Source: Ganoderma boninense
Lineage: Eukaryota; Basidiomycota; Agaricomycetes; Polyporales; Polyporaceae
Assembly: GCA_002900995.3 (NCBI GenBank)
Contig: CM035304.1
Location: 1,889,476-1,953,475 of the forward strand
Reading direction: 5' to 3'
DNA: 64,000 nucleotides
Position numbers and translations under genes: made by a program. Positions 24,416 through 34,304 of this stretch are shown piece after piece. Every line of letters starts with the position of its first letter. Within the stretch, counting starts at the first letter, position 1. The notes under the pieces were generated by a model. The model did no database searches and was not told the DNA's origin. It worked only from the letters and a program-made list of their open reading frames with translations.

Positions 24416-26329
24416 ATGTCAGACGCGGCTGAGATTGTCGCTGCCTATCCTCGATTGTACGTTTCATACATACATCTTGTATTTCAGCTTTTGAGTCGCT
24501 GACTGACTAGTTTTTCGCTGCTCCAGGCTTGTCGAGAACTACTGCATCTTAGCATCGAGCGGTGAGCTCAAACAACCTCCTGTCCTTCAGAATGCATTAA
24601 CAATCCTTCAATTTTATAGCACTCCTGTGGTTCGATTTCGCACTCACGTTTCCTACGGAAGTACGACGTATCTGGGGACGTCCATTCAGCGGCGCGACCG
24701 TTGTCTACCTCCTCACCCGCTACACCGCCATCTTCGACCGCGTGCTCTTCATCACGGAGGTACTCCTCTGGAGCTCCAGCGATCAGGTAAGTAGGCGATC
24801 GCATCATCGCTATCGCGTGAGGTTGACCGCGTCTGTCTCGCAATCTCAAGACGTGCGGCAGAATTTCGCGCGCAGACGACATCTTACTCACGTTGAACTA
24901 CTTCGCTTTTGGCGGTACGCGCTTTCCTAACAGGTCAAAGCAGGGCTTTTCTGACTGTGATGTAGCATTCACATGCCTGCGAGTATACGCCGTCTGGGGT
25001 CGAGATTGGAAACCTCTTTTGGCTGTCGTCCCACTGACGATCATCAAGCCCGCAGCGCTCATCGTAAGTGAAGGTCTCCTGTGAAAATGGTCTAGACATT
25101 CTCCTGACCTGCGGTCACAGTACGAAATCATGCATTACATTCCCAGGCAAGGCGGAGTGCCATTTGGGTGTTACTACGACTATACACTTCCAGACGCAAC
25201 GATAGCAGAGTAAGTGAGAGCACTGTGGCCCGATCCCACCCATGTGCTGACATTGTTCCCGTTAGATGTAGGTGCCACCATGTGTGCATCCAAGGCAAAG
25301 TTGGGGTGCTGATGCCTCATACGCCACATCTCAGTGTCTGCACTAGCAAAGGCGGCGACGATCGCATCCGACGCCATCCTCATCGGCCTCACCTGGGTCA
25401 AGACGTTCGGCATCAAGAGGGACTCGTCCAAGCTCGGGATGCACACCCCATTCGCGACCTTGCTTCTTCGAGACGGGACGGCCTACTTCATGTACGCTGT
25501 CAAGCACGTTCACCGTCAGGGTCAGCAGCCACTGACGCCTGTCTAACATTTAAGCATCCTGTTGCTCATCCAGGTCGTCACCATCGTGTCTAGCCAAGTC
25601 GGATCTGTGCGTCTTCTCTGACACTGAGAGTCTGAGTGCGGGCCGCGCCCCATGCTGACCGGAGCGCCCCTCAGCAAATCACAGTTTGGGTCGTGTGGCC
25701 CTATTTCGACCAAGTGTGCGTCTCCGTTTCCGTCACCGTCTCTTCACCATATGCCACATAGATATCCGCTGACCGGGCAAAGCCCACCGTGGCGGTATAG
25801 GCTGACCGTCATCTTCCTCTCGCGCTTCATGCTCGACCTGCGCGGCATCCACTTCGGCCAGCACCCGCCCGGGGGGCCCGGCGCGGAGTCGACGGTCTCC
25901 GGGCCGGGCAAGGTGTTCTCAGATATCCGCTTCGACACCTCGCGCATCGTCGGGAACCTCGGCGCGACGCTCTCGTCCCCCGACTTCGGGACGCGCTCCA
26001 GCATCTCCTCGCAAGCAACAGAGCGCCGCGGCGCGGAGATCGAGGAGGTGGTCCGCGACGGGATGGGTGGAGGGGACGAGTGGCCGTGGTACGGCGACGA
26101 GAAGCCTGTGTTCGTGGACGACCCGTTTAAGGCGGGGCTGCTGCCGCAGCTGCCTGTGGTGGTGGACATCGTCGAGCTGCAGGAGCCGCTGAGTCCTTTG
26201 AGCCCTTTGAGTCCGGTGAGTGGCGATGTTGCTTATTGTACTCGAGGTGCGCTCTTCGCTGACATGGGACGGACGTCATGTCAGGGCGAGTCCCGGGCAT
26301 CGTCATCGCAAGTGTTCTCTCATGTGTGA
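24416..26329 (+). CDS. DUF6533 membrane protein, unit 2 copy
   Basis: It has the same exon plan as the unit 1 copy, including the 2-nt AT exon (25266-25267). The DUF6533 segment is LLWFDFALTFPTEVRRIWG. The last intron differs: its GTGAGT donor is kept but the acceptor AG of unit 1 is changed (GACAG to GACGG). Read-through of the former intron is in frame and rejoins the same C-terminal SQVFSHV and stop, so the protein gains a short insertion rather than being destroyed. The rest of the frame is intact. This copy ends 49 bases before the target duplication of the giant element, which therefore lies in its 3' flank. Confidence 0.85.
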
Positions 26330-26378
26330 GTGAAAACCTCGAGGGCTAGTAGAGCAGGGCTCGTCGCATGAGAGGTTG

Positions 26379-26385
26379 GGAGGAG
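26379..26385. repeat. Target site duplication, left
   Basis: GGAGGAG occurs here and at 62275-62281; unit 1 has a single copy (within 19243-19250) at the uninterrupted site. Confidence 0.92.
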
Positions 26386-29300
26386 TACGGCTGGCGAAAC
26401 GTACTTGGATGAAATCAGGAACTGATGCCGGCCCATCTTGCCGACTGGGCGCTCTCCGGCATATTCGGCCACGAGTTAGCCGGGTGTGAGGGTCTGACTC
26501 AGCAGCTCCCTTCCCGATCCCGCCGGCGCCCCCTCATCCTGCGGCCCCTCATCCAACTTACAGCAGCAATGTGCCATAATTCTTGGTTGACCGCCATTGT
26601 CAGTTCGCACACCGTTCTTGCTCCTGTTATCCCCACGCTCTGACCAGCACGGACCATCCGCCATCGACTACCTAGGCTCCTTTCCAGCCCATCCTGAGGG
26701 CCGGTCCACCGAGGCATCCTCACGCCCCTTTCCGAGTCCCTCGGGGAGGAGGACCCTTCCCTACCAAAATCTGAAGCCACGCCCCAGCAGCGGCTCGCGA
26801 AACCGCAAGCCGCTTTCCTCACCGCGCACATCAATCCGACGCCGTCTCCCGTTTTCTTGAAACTAATGGCCTGTGCGACCACCGCCACAAGACGTACTGG
26901 GACACCTCATTGTAGAACATCCAGATCAGCCCGTGCGCTATGCTCTTCCTAGCGTTTACCATCCGTTGCGCCTTGCTTCCTTTCGGCAACTGAGCGTATT
27001 CACTCTTTCGTTCTATTCTACACAGCACCTTGCTGATCGTCCCCAGCCTGACCCCTTTCCTCATATGCATTACATCTATGACTTCACGCGCAAGATCAAC
27101 CTTCGCAACGTGGTCTATCCCTATACTAGCTCTTGGGGTAAGTCTTGTCGCCGCCATCTTCCCGCTCTTGGCTTACATCTAATCACTTTTGTCTAGTGTA
27201 CCCTGTCCTCGTCTACCATTCGCCGCCCGAGGTTGTCGTGACCTCAAGCGTCATGTCCTGCCGCGCCTTCCCAAGTCGTACAAGAACAACCAGGTTCCCC
27301 AGAGATCACCATGGCTCCCTACGATTGGTATGGTCCCCCCAGCTCCTTTTCCCCTATGACCGCTAGTGATCGATCACCTTTCAAAGATGGTTGCCCATGA
27401 GGATACTCTGCGCCCGGATCCTACAGGCCACTTGACGAGCCCTGTGCTCCGTGGGGTACTAGCTTCTCACGCTCTGCACCGCCGCTTTTGAATGTCCCTC
27501 TCGATCCTCGCCTTTCGTCGCACGGGAGCGTACACGCCCACTCCTCGCATACTCTGCAAACGCTATCACCGGTAGATACCCAATCTCCTGCCTTTGGCTC
27601 CATGAATTATTCTTCCTCCGGATCCGTGATGTCGCCTTTCCCTAGCCCCGGTCCTGCGACCAGCAGAACAACTGGTGATTTTCTTCTAGCGCGTTAAACG
27701 CTCTCTCGTCTAAATCCTTGTCCAGCCTCCTCAACTCCAGGACGGGCAACACTAGCATCGCCAGCTGCGACTCATGCTCCCCGCTTCCTCAGCCTGCTGC
27801 CGCTATCAACGCATGTATGTCGTCTTACGCCCCGATGAGCCGGAGCCACCGCAGGCTAGATCCTGTGTCCCGACAGTCGACCGACATTATGTTGTCTTTG
27901 CTGAGGCCATACATGGACCATAGCGCACGCTTCTCCCACGACTACTCGCGATCAAGGTCTTCTGCACCACCATCCTCTGAGCCCTCCGTCTTCGCGGCCA
28001 CCCTCCTCCAAGAGCTACGTGAAATGCAGCTTATGGAGCATTCGCCGTAAGCGGAGGTACGGTCTGGTGATGTCCCCATACCCGCCGCCATCCTCGAAGC
28101 ATCTTTCGCACTGTACATCGACGTCTCCTCATCCTGCGGAGGACCACACGGGTAACGTTGCGATCCCTCGTGTCTGGAGAATGATCCAGCTCCCCTCGGT
28201 CGACAACTACAGCTTTCATCTCGCCCGTGGCGACTTCGCGCACGCGATTGTGGAACAGGCGCAGCAGCAGGACCACACCAACGGCATGTTGGGTACTCGG
28301 ACCGTGCGGCCTTCGACGAGCCCGTCGTCGCCGAGCACGTTCGGTGGCGAGAACGTTGGGGCTACGCCAATATTCCGGGGGACGCGGATATTGTCCAATG
28401 TGAGCGAGTCTTCCGATCAGCCGCATCCGGAGCGAACTTGACTGACATCGGTTCTCGCTTGCGCTCAAATTTACCCGACGACGCGTTCGTCTCGATGAAC
28501 GAACACCTCCCGCAATACGCGAAGAGCGAACTGTAGGACCTGTCCTCCCGCATTGACCACTCGAGAGCTTTCGTTCCGCCGGCTCTTTATCGGCGCCCTG
28601 GACTTCCGGCGTCCTGCTCCGCGCCCCTTTCACCCTCGCCCCTGCATGGCTCCAAAGACGACAGCCCTCAGATTCGTCAACTCTATGCGTTCGTTCTTGC
28701 TTGCATCAATATCTCGCAGCAGTTGGCGTCATGTTTCACGCGCACCATCATCGCATTTTCTTCCACTGAATGGTCTTGGTGAATGGCTTGTTGAGGAGCC
28801 CGCAGCGATCGTCCGGGTGCAGTTGAACGCGAATCAATGCGGCATCGCGGCAGGCAAGTCACGACGTCCTCACAGTTGACTTCTATCCGAAGATCATGGA
28901 GTGTTCAATTTCGAAGACCAAAGTATATGTGCAACTGGTCGGGTTCTCTCGGGCAGGCGACAGATGTCGTCGCGCGAGTAGATGCTCGTTGCGACTGGTC
29001 TCGTTGTTGCGCTGGTGTACGGGACTGATGGCATCTGGGTTGTCTTCTCCTGACTATTCACCCCAATCCTCCCCCAATCCTTTTCCTCTATCGGGCGTGG
29101 ACGGACGGAGCCTGTTCCGTCTCAGCTGCATAGTTGTATCCTGACCCTGAACCTTTTCGCTTCAGTCTCCCTTCTTCTCCCTGCCATGCGTCCATCCATC
29201 CTCCCTGTCCTCGTCCTCATCCTCATTCGAGTGTGCCGATGGCTGTCGTGCACGGTGGACGTTTGCGATGTCATGTCCTCATCTATTCCAATTCCTCCCG

Positions 29301-29396
29301 CCTGCTTTCATCGCCTGGATCCTCTCGCATACCCTATCAGTATCACGACTTTGGCGTCCACTTGTACATGCGTCGTCTCCTTATCATGTCCACACC

Positions 29397-29544
29397 ATGT
29401 CTCATAGCCTCGGTCTGCTCTGTCGCGCTCTTCGTTCGCTACTCTGTCCCTATTGCCTATTTTGTTCCATGTCTCATAGCCTCGGTCTGCTCTGTCGCGC
29501 TCTTCGTTCGCTACTCTGTCCCTATTGCCTATTTTGTTCTCGCC
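29397..29544 (+). repeat. 72-bp direct duplication in left arm
   Basis: The segment starting CTCATAGCCTCGGTCTGCTC at 29401 repeats at 29473. The right arm has one copy. Confidence 0.85.
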
Positions 29545-29598
29545 GCCGATAGCTGTATTTCTCTCGGACGTTCCCACTGCTTGCGTACCTGTGGCAGC

Positions 29599-30033
29599 TA
29601 GGGAATAGCGGGGGGTAACCCCAGGGTGTTTGAGGTGACACCCCCTACCCTTACCCCCCAAACCCTTACCCCTGACTGGGGGGTGGGGGGTTTCCCAAGG
29701 GTACAAGTTTCTGACCCTTACCCTTACCCTTACATACCCTTATGCTATACCCTTGAAGATTTTGGCTGAAATCAGTACTAGATAGGCAAGATATATGCTC
29801 TACAAGGTGTCTACTACTGCTGTTAAGCAGCATTGATATAAGCAAAGCAGTATAACCCTCAATATACAACTATATTCAAGAGTGCATTTCAATGTACTAT
29901 TTCAAATACCCCTACAGCTATACCCCTGACCCTTGACTGGGGGGTAGGGGGGTCTAAACTGATGACCCCCCACCCCTACCCTTGGACACCTTACCCCTAA
30001 CCCCCCAAACCCCCGTACCCCCGCTATTCCCTA
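29599..30033. mobile_element. hAT-type non-autonomous element, 435 bp
   Basis: Ends TAGGGAATAGCGGGGG and its inverse; the 8-bp target duplication GTGGCAGC lies at 29591-29598 and 30034-30041. The right arm of the giant element has the empty site, so insertion came after the arms formed. The interior is rich in CCCTTA/CCCCTGA-like telomere-resembling repeats and has no ORF. The 8-bp duplication fits the hAT superfamily. Confidence 0.85.
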
Positions 30034-30072
30034 GTGGCAGCCCTTCCTGTCGCCTCTCGTTGCGATTGCCCC

Positions 30073-31270
30073 GTATCTCATACACGTATATACAGTTCGG
30101 AGTTTCTACGCCATTGATATTCCCTCCCTGCGGGGTGCGCGTTTCGCTCGGCTGGGTGATTGCGTCGCATTACATAGCAACATTTGGTCCTAAGGTCTTT
30201 CCACGTCTGGCGATGCCGCTCCACTATGACTTGTGTTTATATGGATCGAAGACGATCAGGTTGTGGTTCGTTCGCTTCCGGCGCTCCGATGGACGCTTCG
30301 AGATGTGTTCCCTTTGCCAAGATGCCAGCGACACTTCGACAAAGGCAAAACACGATCCCCGCGCCTATGGGTGCCTACTTCCATTTTCCGGGATGCTGGG
30401 CCTTCCTACAGGCTACAGTGCTTGCGCAAGATTGTCCTCCTCCTATGCTTCATCTTCCTCAGACTATTCAAAGCTAAAACCTCACCCTCCCGGATCAGCA
30501 AACAGCTCGGTCGTTTCTAGCTGTCCCTCTCAACCTTCATGATATGCGTCACGATCGGACACTGACATAATCGCTCAGATAAGATAAGTAGATCGATGCC
30601 GCGAACCGCGGCGAAAACCTTGGGTACGGGGTGCCATGCACAGGCGTGGCGTGAACGGGCTTGACGTGGGTGCGCGGGTGTTGCAGTTCCAACACACAGG
30701 CCGCGGTAGGAAAGGCCAAGTTCAAGGCAGCCAAGTTTGTGCAGTTGCTCGTGAATGAGCGGGAGAGCCATTGGCGGCAAGACGGTGCGTGAATCCTACG
30801 GCTACCCGGTAAGTGAAGAGCGAGGTATGTGACGGTGAAGAGGTGATGGTACGTGGACAAAACGATACGGGATGTGGGCACTGGGGATTGGCGAACCGCT
30901 GAGTAGGTCCGGTGGAGATCCGGAGGACACCGTGTCTTGAGCGGGGAGAACCGGGTGTAACGGGCGCTTTGAATACTACTCGCCAGTAGCCTTATTAGTA
31001 CCCACGGTAACTACGTTGTCACGATGCAGACACCGGCAAGCTTGATGCAAACGATAAGATTGCACTAAACGTATGTGGCAACGGCAGCAACGGCCGGGTG
31101 TAGTGGGATGCGATGGAGCTGATGAAGCATGCTATCTCAGAGGAGTATACAAGTGACCAATGGCGCTACGCAAAGAAAAGGAGTAAAGTGGTCTCGTACC
31201 CTACCGTCTGGGTACGAGACCAGAGTAAAGCAGCTCACCCCTCGTCCAACAGAGTCTAGGAAAGAAAACA
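30073..31270. other. Element interior, no gene recognised
   Basis: A short minus-strand frame (30517-30780, starting MPPMALPLIHEQL) could be a decayed gene. A motif around 30961-31006 resembles one at 36671-36735. Nothing else was supported. Confidence 0.35.
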
Positions 31271-31737
31271 GCCGCGACAAGCCCGCCAGCACCGATGTGC
31301 TGGCGACAGCAGGTCCCGCACCCAATGGTGCTACGTCCAAACAAACGACGGCCGCGACAAGCCTGCCAGCACCGATGTGCTGGCGACAGCAGGTCCCGCA
31401 CCCAATGGTGCTACATCCGAACAAACGACGGCCGCGACAAGCCCGCCAGCACCGATGTGCTGGCGACAGCAGGTCCCGCACCCAATGGTGCTACGTCCGA
31501 ACAAACGACGGCCGCGACAAGCCCGCCAGCACCGATGTGCTGGCGACAGCAGGTCCCGCACCCAATGGTGCTACGTCCGAACAAACGACGGCCGCGACAA
31601 GCCCGCCAGCACCGATGTGCTGGCGACAGCAGGTCCCGCACCCAATGGTGCTACGTCCAAACAAACGACGGCCGCGACAAGCTCGCCAGCACCGATGTGC
31701 TGGCGACAGCAGGTCCCGCACCCAATGGTGCTATGTC
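31271..31737 (+). repeat. 80-bp tandem array, six units
   Basis: Units start at 31271, 31351, 31431, 31511, 31591 and 31671, each GCCGCGACAAGC..., differing at only a few bases. Every unit holds the inverted repeat GCCAGCAC-cgat-GTGCTGGC. Because 80 is not a multiple of three, the array is open in all frames only by chance and is not likely coding. Confidence 0.95.
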
Positions 31738-31900
31738 CGCAGAAAGTGTACAGTATCCAGACCTTAGAGAAGAACGGTAGAGACGGCACAGGGTGATGAT
31801 GTGGCAGAAGTGGGTTTTAAATAGCGCCCACGACGCTTTTCATGATGGTCGGTACCGCGCCGGTGGTCTCGGTCTGTGGGGCGGCTAAGTTGCCGATGAC

Positions 31901-32362
31901 CAGGGAAAATCAAGGGTGTCACAAACCCCCAAGGGTTTTGAAGGGTGTTGACCAAGGGTAAGGGTGGAGGGTCGGCTTGACACAACCCTTGCCAAAACCC
32001 TTACCCTTGTCAAGGGTCAAAGGGTATATAAAGGGTGTTACAAGGGTGTCAATATCTAGGTATATATACATATAATAGAGTCAAAAGTTGCAGATTTAGA
32101 GTGCAATGTTACTTTTTTTTTCTCTTCTGCAGTTGAATTAAGTCATGTAGAGCACATATAACAAAGATTGGGACCAATAATAGCTTGTTAGAACCAAAAA
32201 CCCTTGAGGGTCAAGGGTAAGGGTACATAAATGTAAGGGTGGAGGGTCAAAATGTCAACACCCTTGACAAAACCCTTACCCTTGTCAAGGGTCAAGGGTA
32301 TTTCAAGGGTAGGGTGGAGGGTCAACCTCTGAAACCCAAGGGTACACCCCTGCTTTTCCCTG
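31901..32362. mobile_element. hAT-type non-autonomous element, 462 bp
   Basis: The terminal inverted repeat begins CAGGGAAAA, with the 8-bp duplication CCGATGAC at 31893-31900 and 32363-32370. The interior is filled with AAGGGT/ACCCTT repeats and an AT-rich middle. No ORF is recognised. It resembles the element at 29599 in structure but has a different terminal sequence. Confidence 0.88.
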
Positions 32363-33400
32363 CCGATGACGCAGCCGCAACGGCTGTTAGTTCAGACGAA
32401 GCTCATCGTCGGCACCCTCGAGCCTCGGCGCGCCCTCGCTCTCGTACCCCACGGTCCGCTTGCGGCGCTGGTGGATTGGTGTTGCTGGAACGTGAGGCTT
32501 TTCTGACGTTCTTGGTTGCGCGTGGAAGTTGGGCTAGTAGAGGTGCATGTCGAGTGATCATCATTTGCCAGAATGGCAACTAAAAGTGTTGCTCAGCGTG
32601 CAGCGATTTCCGTGCCTGCCGGCGCGTCGACTTGCGTTGAGGAGGTGGGTCTGCGTCTGACGTTCGGTCTGTGTAGGTCTCGGGAGGCGCGTTGGGAGGC
32701 GCGACAAGCACTAGACCGCCAATGTGGACGCCGCGCCTGGAAATGGGCAATCTCCTGCTGTCCGCACGCGCTCCGACGGTATGCTTGTGGGGCGCAAGTG
32801 CCGGCCTGTTCCACCTGGCAGCGGACTGGATGTCCGACCCGGAGCTTGTCCCGGACGTATAGTGCTGGAGCTCGGGGTAGACGGGCTCGTAGAAGGCATG
32901 TCCTGGACGATGAACTGTAGTAGCGATTTGTTAGATCGTGCTTGACGTTAACGCCGGGGTTGCGAACGCTCGCTGCTCGGGGCCTGGCTTTCTAGAAATG
33001 TAGAAGGAATCGTGTCAACGCGATCGGACGACGAGTGAGAACGTCATAGGGCATACCGGATGGTAACAGCTTGAGGGGCAGAGCAGTGTCCCGCCAGCGC
33101 ACGCAATCATCATGGAGATGGGACAAGTAGTATATCTCTGAGGCGTGGGATCTGGCGGATGCGACGAAGAGAAACCAAGTGTTAGCGTGGCATTCAGTGT
33201 AGCGACATAGGGTGGTGGATAGCTTACTCGGAAGCAAATCCCGAGCATCTGCAGTCGGTTCAGCCTGCCAGGTTCGGGAGGGAGGGTCTAGAAATGGTGG
33301 TGTGAGTGCCGACGAGACTAGGGATGTGAGGGCGCAAGCACCATGTGCGAAGGAGAAACACAGATCCCGCAGCCAAGACAGAATAGCCACATGCGAGACT
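32363..33400. other. Element interior, unresolved
   Basis: A minus-strand 132-residue frame (32992-33390) has one intron-like GTAAGC...CCAG segment inside, but no recognisable family. Nothing else is supported. Confidence 0.3.
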
Positions 33401-34136
33401 ATGGCCGTCGACAGCTCATCCTCACCCGGAGCTGTATCGACGATTCGATAGGTGGAAACTCGGAGTGGCTTGCGGCGTCTGCCGCTACTCTGCCTTCCCC
33501 GAGGGCACAGTCCGGCGACGCTAGCCCCATGTCTCCTGGCCGTCGCAGCGAGTGCTCCATCGTGAACATCACCTCGGGCACCCTACGTCAATCCCTCTCG
33601 AACTCCTTCCATGCGACTGAAGACGGACCAGCAGAAACACACAGCTTGCCGCCGCCGCTTGTGTTGTGGTCCTGTTCCAGGACCAGGGTCAACACATTTG
33701 ACGCGCGAAGACCGAGAGCATGCTCGCACACGTGGTCGCCTTCCCACAGGGCGAGCTCCGCCACTGCACTGCGGGAAGTCCTCGCCGGACGCTTCGGTCG
33801 GGGGCGCTGGAGACCTCAACGTGCTGCCGCCTCAGCAGGGTCGAAACACGACGTCATGCTCACCGTCGGGAGCGCGGGGTTCTCGCTCCACCATGATACC
33901 ACGTTCGGGATGCTCGAAAGCGACTCGAGTGCGTATGCGTTTAGCCCAGAGATTGAGGCCTGAGGGCACAAAGTATGGGTACGTCAGTCGTCACGGACAT
34001 AGTCGGTGCCTCACAGCTGACTCTGGGTGCCCACAGATTCGTGGAGATCACGCTGCCGCAGGGCACGGAGGACAACTCGCAACTGTCCGCGCTGCAGACC
34101 GAGTTCGAGCAGGTCCTGATCGCGCACACCCTCTGA
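33401..34136 (+). CDS. Hypothetical protein, frameshifted (weak)
   Basis: A Ser/Pro-rich frame leads to a C-terminal stretch KHDVMLTVGSAGFSLHHD, and an intron (about 33977-34035) joins it to FVEITLPQGTEDNSQ and a stop at 34134-34136. The text on both sides of the intron looks like protein, but the frame must change near 33957 (GAGGCCTGAG) and probably near 33446, so the model is not secure. Function unknown. Confidence 0.3.
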
Positions 34137-34304
34137 GCACTGTCCGGCGTGACACACGGGCAGAATTTCCCGGCTGAAGAAGGGGGTTTTCAGGTTTGGT
34201 AGCGGTGAGGTCTGTTGCAGGACTGAGGGAGGCGCGCGGGGTCCAAAGCCGGAACGGAAGACAACTGATTACTTAGATCTAGTGTAGGAAGGCAACAGCA
34301 ACAA

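Larger units (their letters stand above)
19805..26378 (+). repeat. Duplicated unit 2
   Basis: It matches 11378-19243 without the 12135-13392 insertion. Its continuation (62282-62740) is displaced by the 35.9-kb element. Differences from unit 1 are substitutions plus one-base indels, several of which break frames that are open in unit 1. Confidence 0.95.
26386..30072 (+). repeat. Left terminal inverted arm
   Basis: It pairs with the reverse complement of 59134-62274. Without the hAT insertion (29599-30033) and a 72-bp duplication it is the same length as the right arm. Most differences between arms are one-base homopolymer changes. Plus-strand frames with Ser/Pro-rich text (about 27480-27680) and good GT-AG pairs (for example 27140-27196) suggest a degraded or poorly sequenced gene inside the arm; no family was recognised. 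Confidence 0.92.

Noticed and set aside
28350..28535. hAT transposase C-terminal dimerisation region in the left arm (text DIVQCERVFRSA)
   Set aside because: A weak resemblance only. The following residues do not fit the hAT pattern and no upstream transposase domain could be read, even allowing for homopolymer errors.
26386..30072. Composite transposon made of two inverted insertion sequences
   Set aside because: The inner edge of each arm has no inverse of the outer TACGGCTGGCG end, and no transposase was recognised in the arms, so the arms do not look like independent elements.
31271..31737. CRISPR array
   Set aside because: Units are directly adjacent identical 80-mers with no variable spacers, and the genome is eukaryotic.
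31129..31780. Long repetitive ORFs on both strands over the 80-bp array
   Set aside because: The unit length is not a multiple of three and lacks stops in several frames, so open frames arise by chance.
33015..33390. Possible ATG5-like reading of the minus-strand frame
   Set aside because: Only a vague resemblance of a few residues; length and order do not fit the family.
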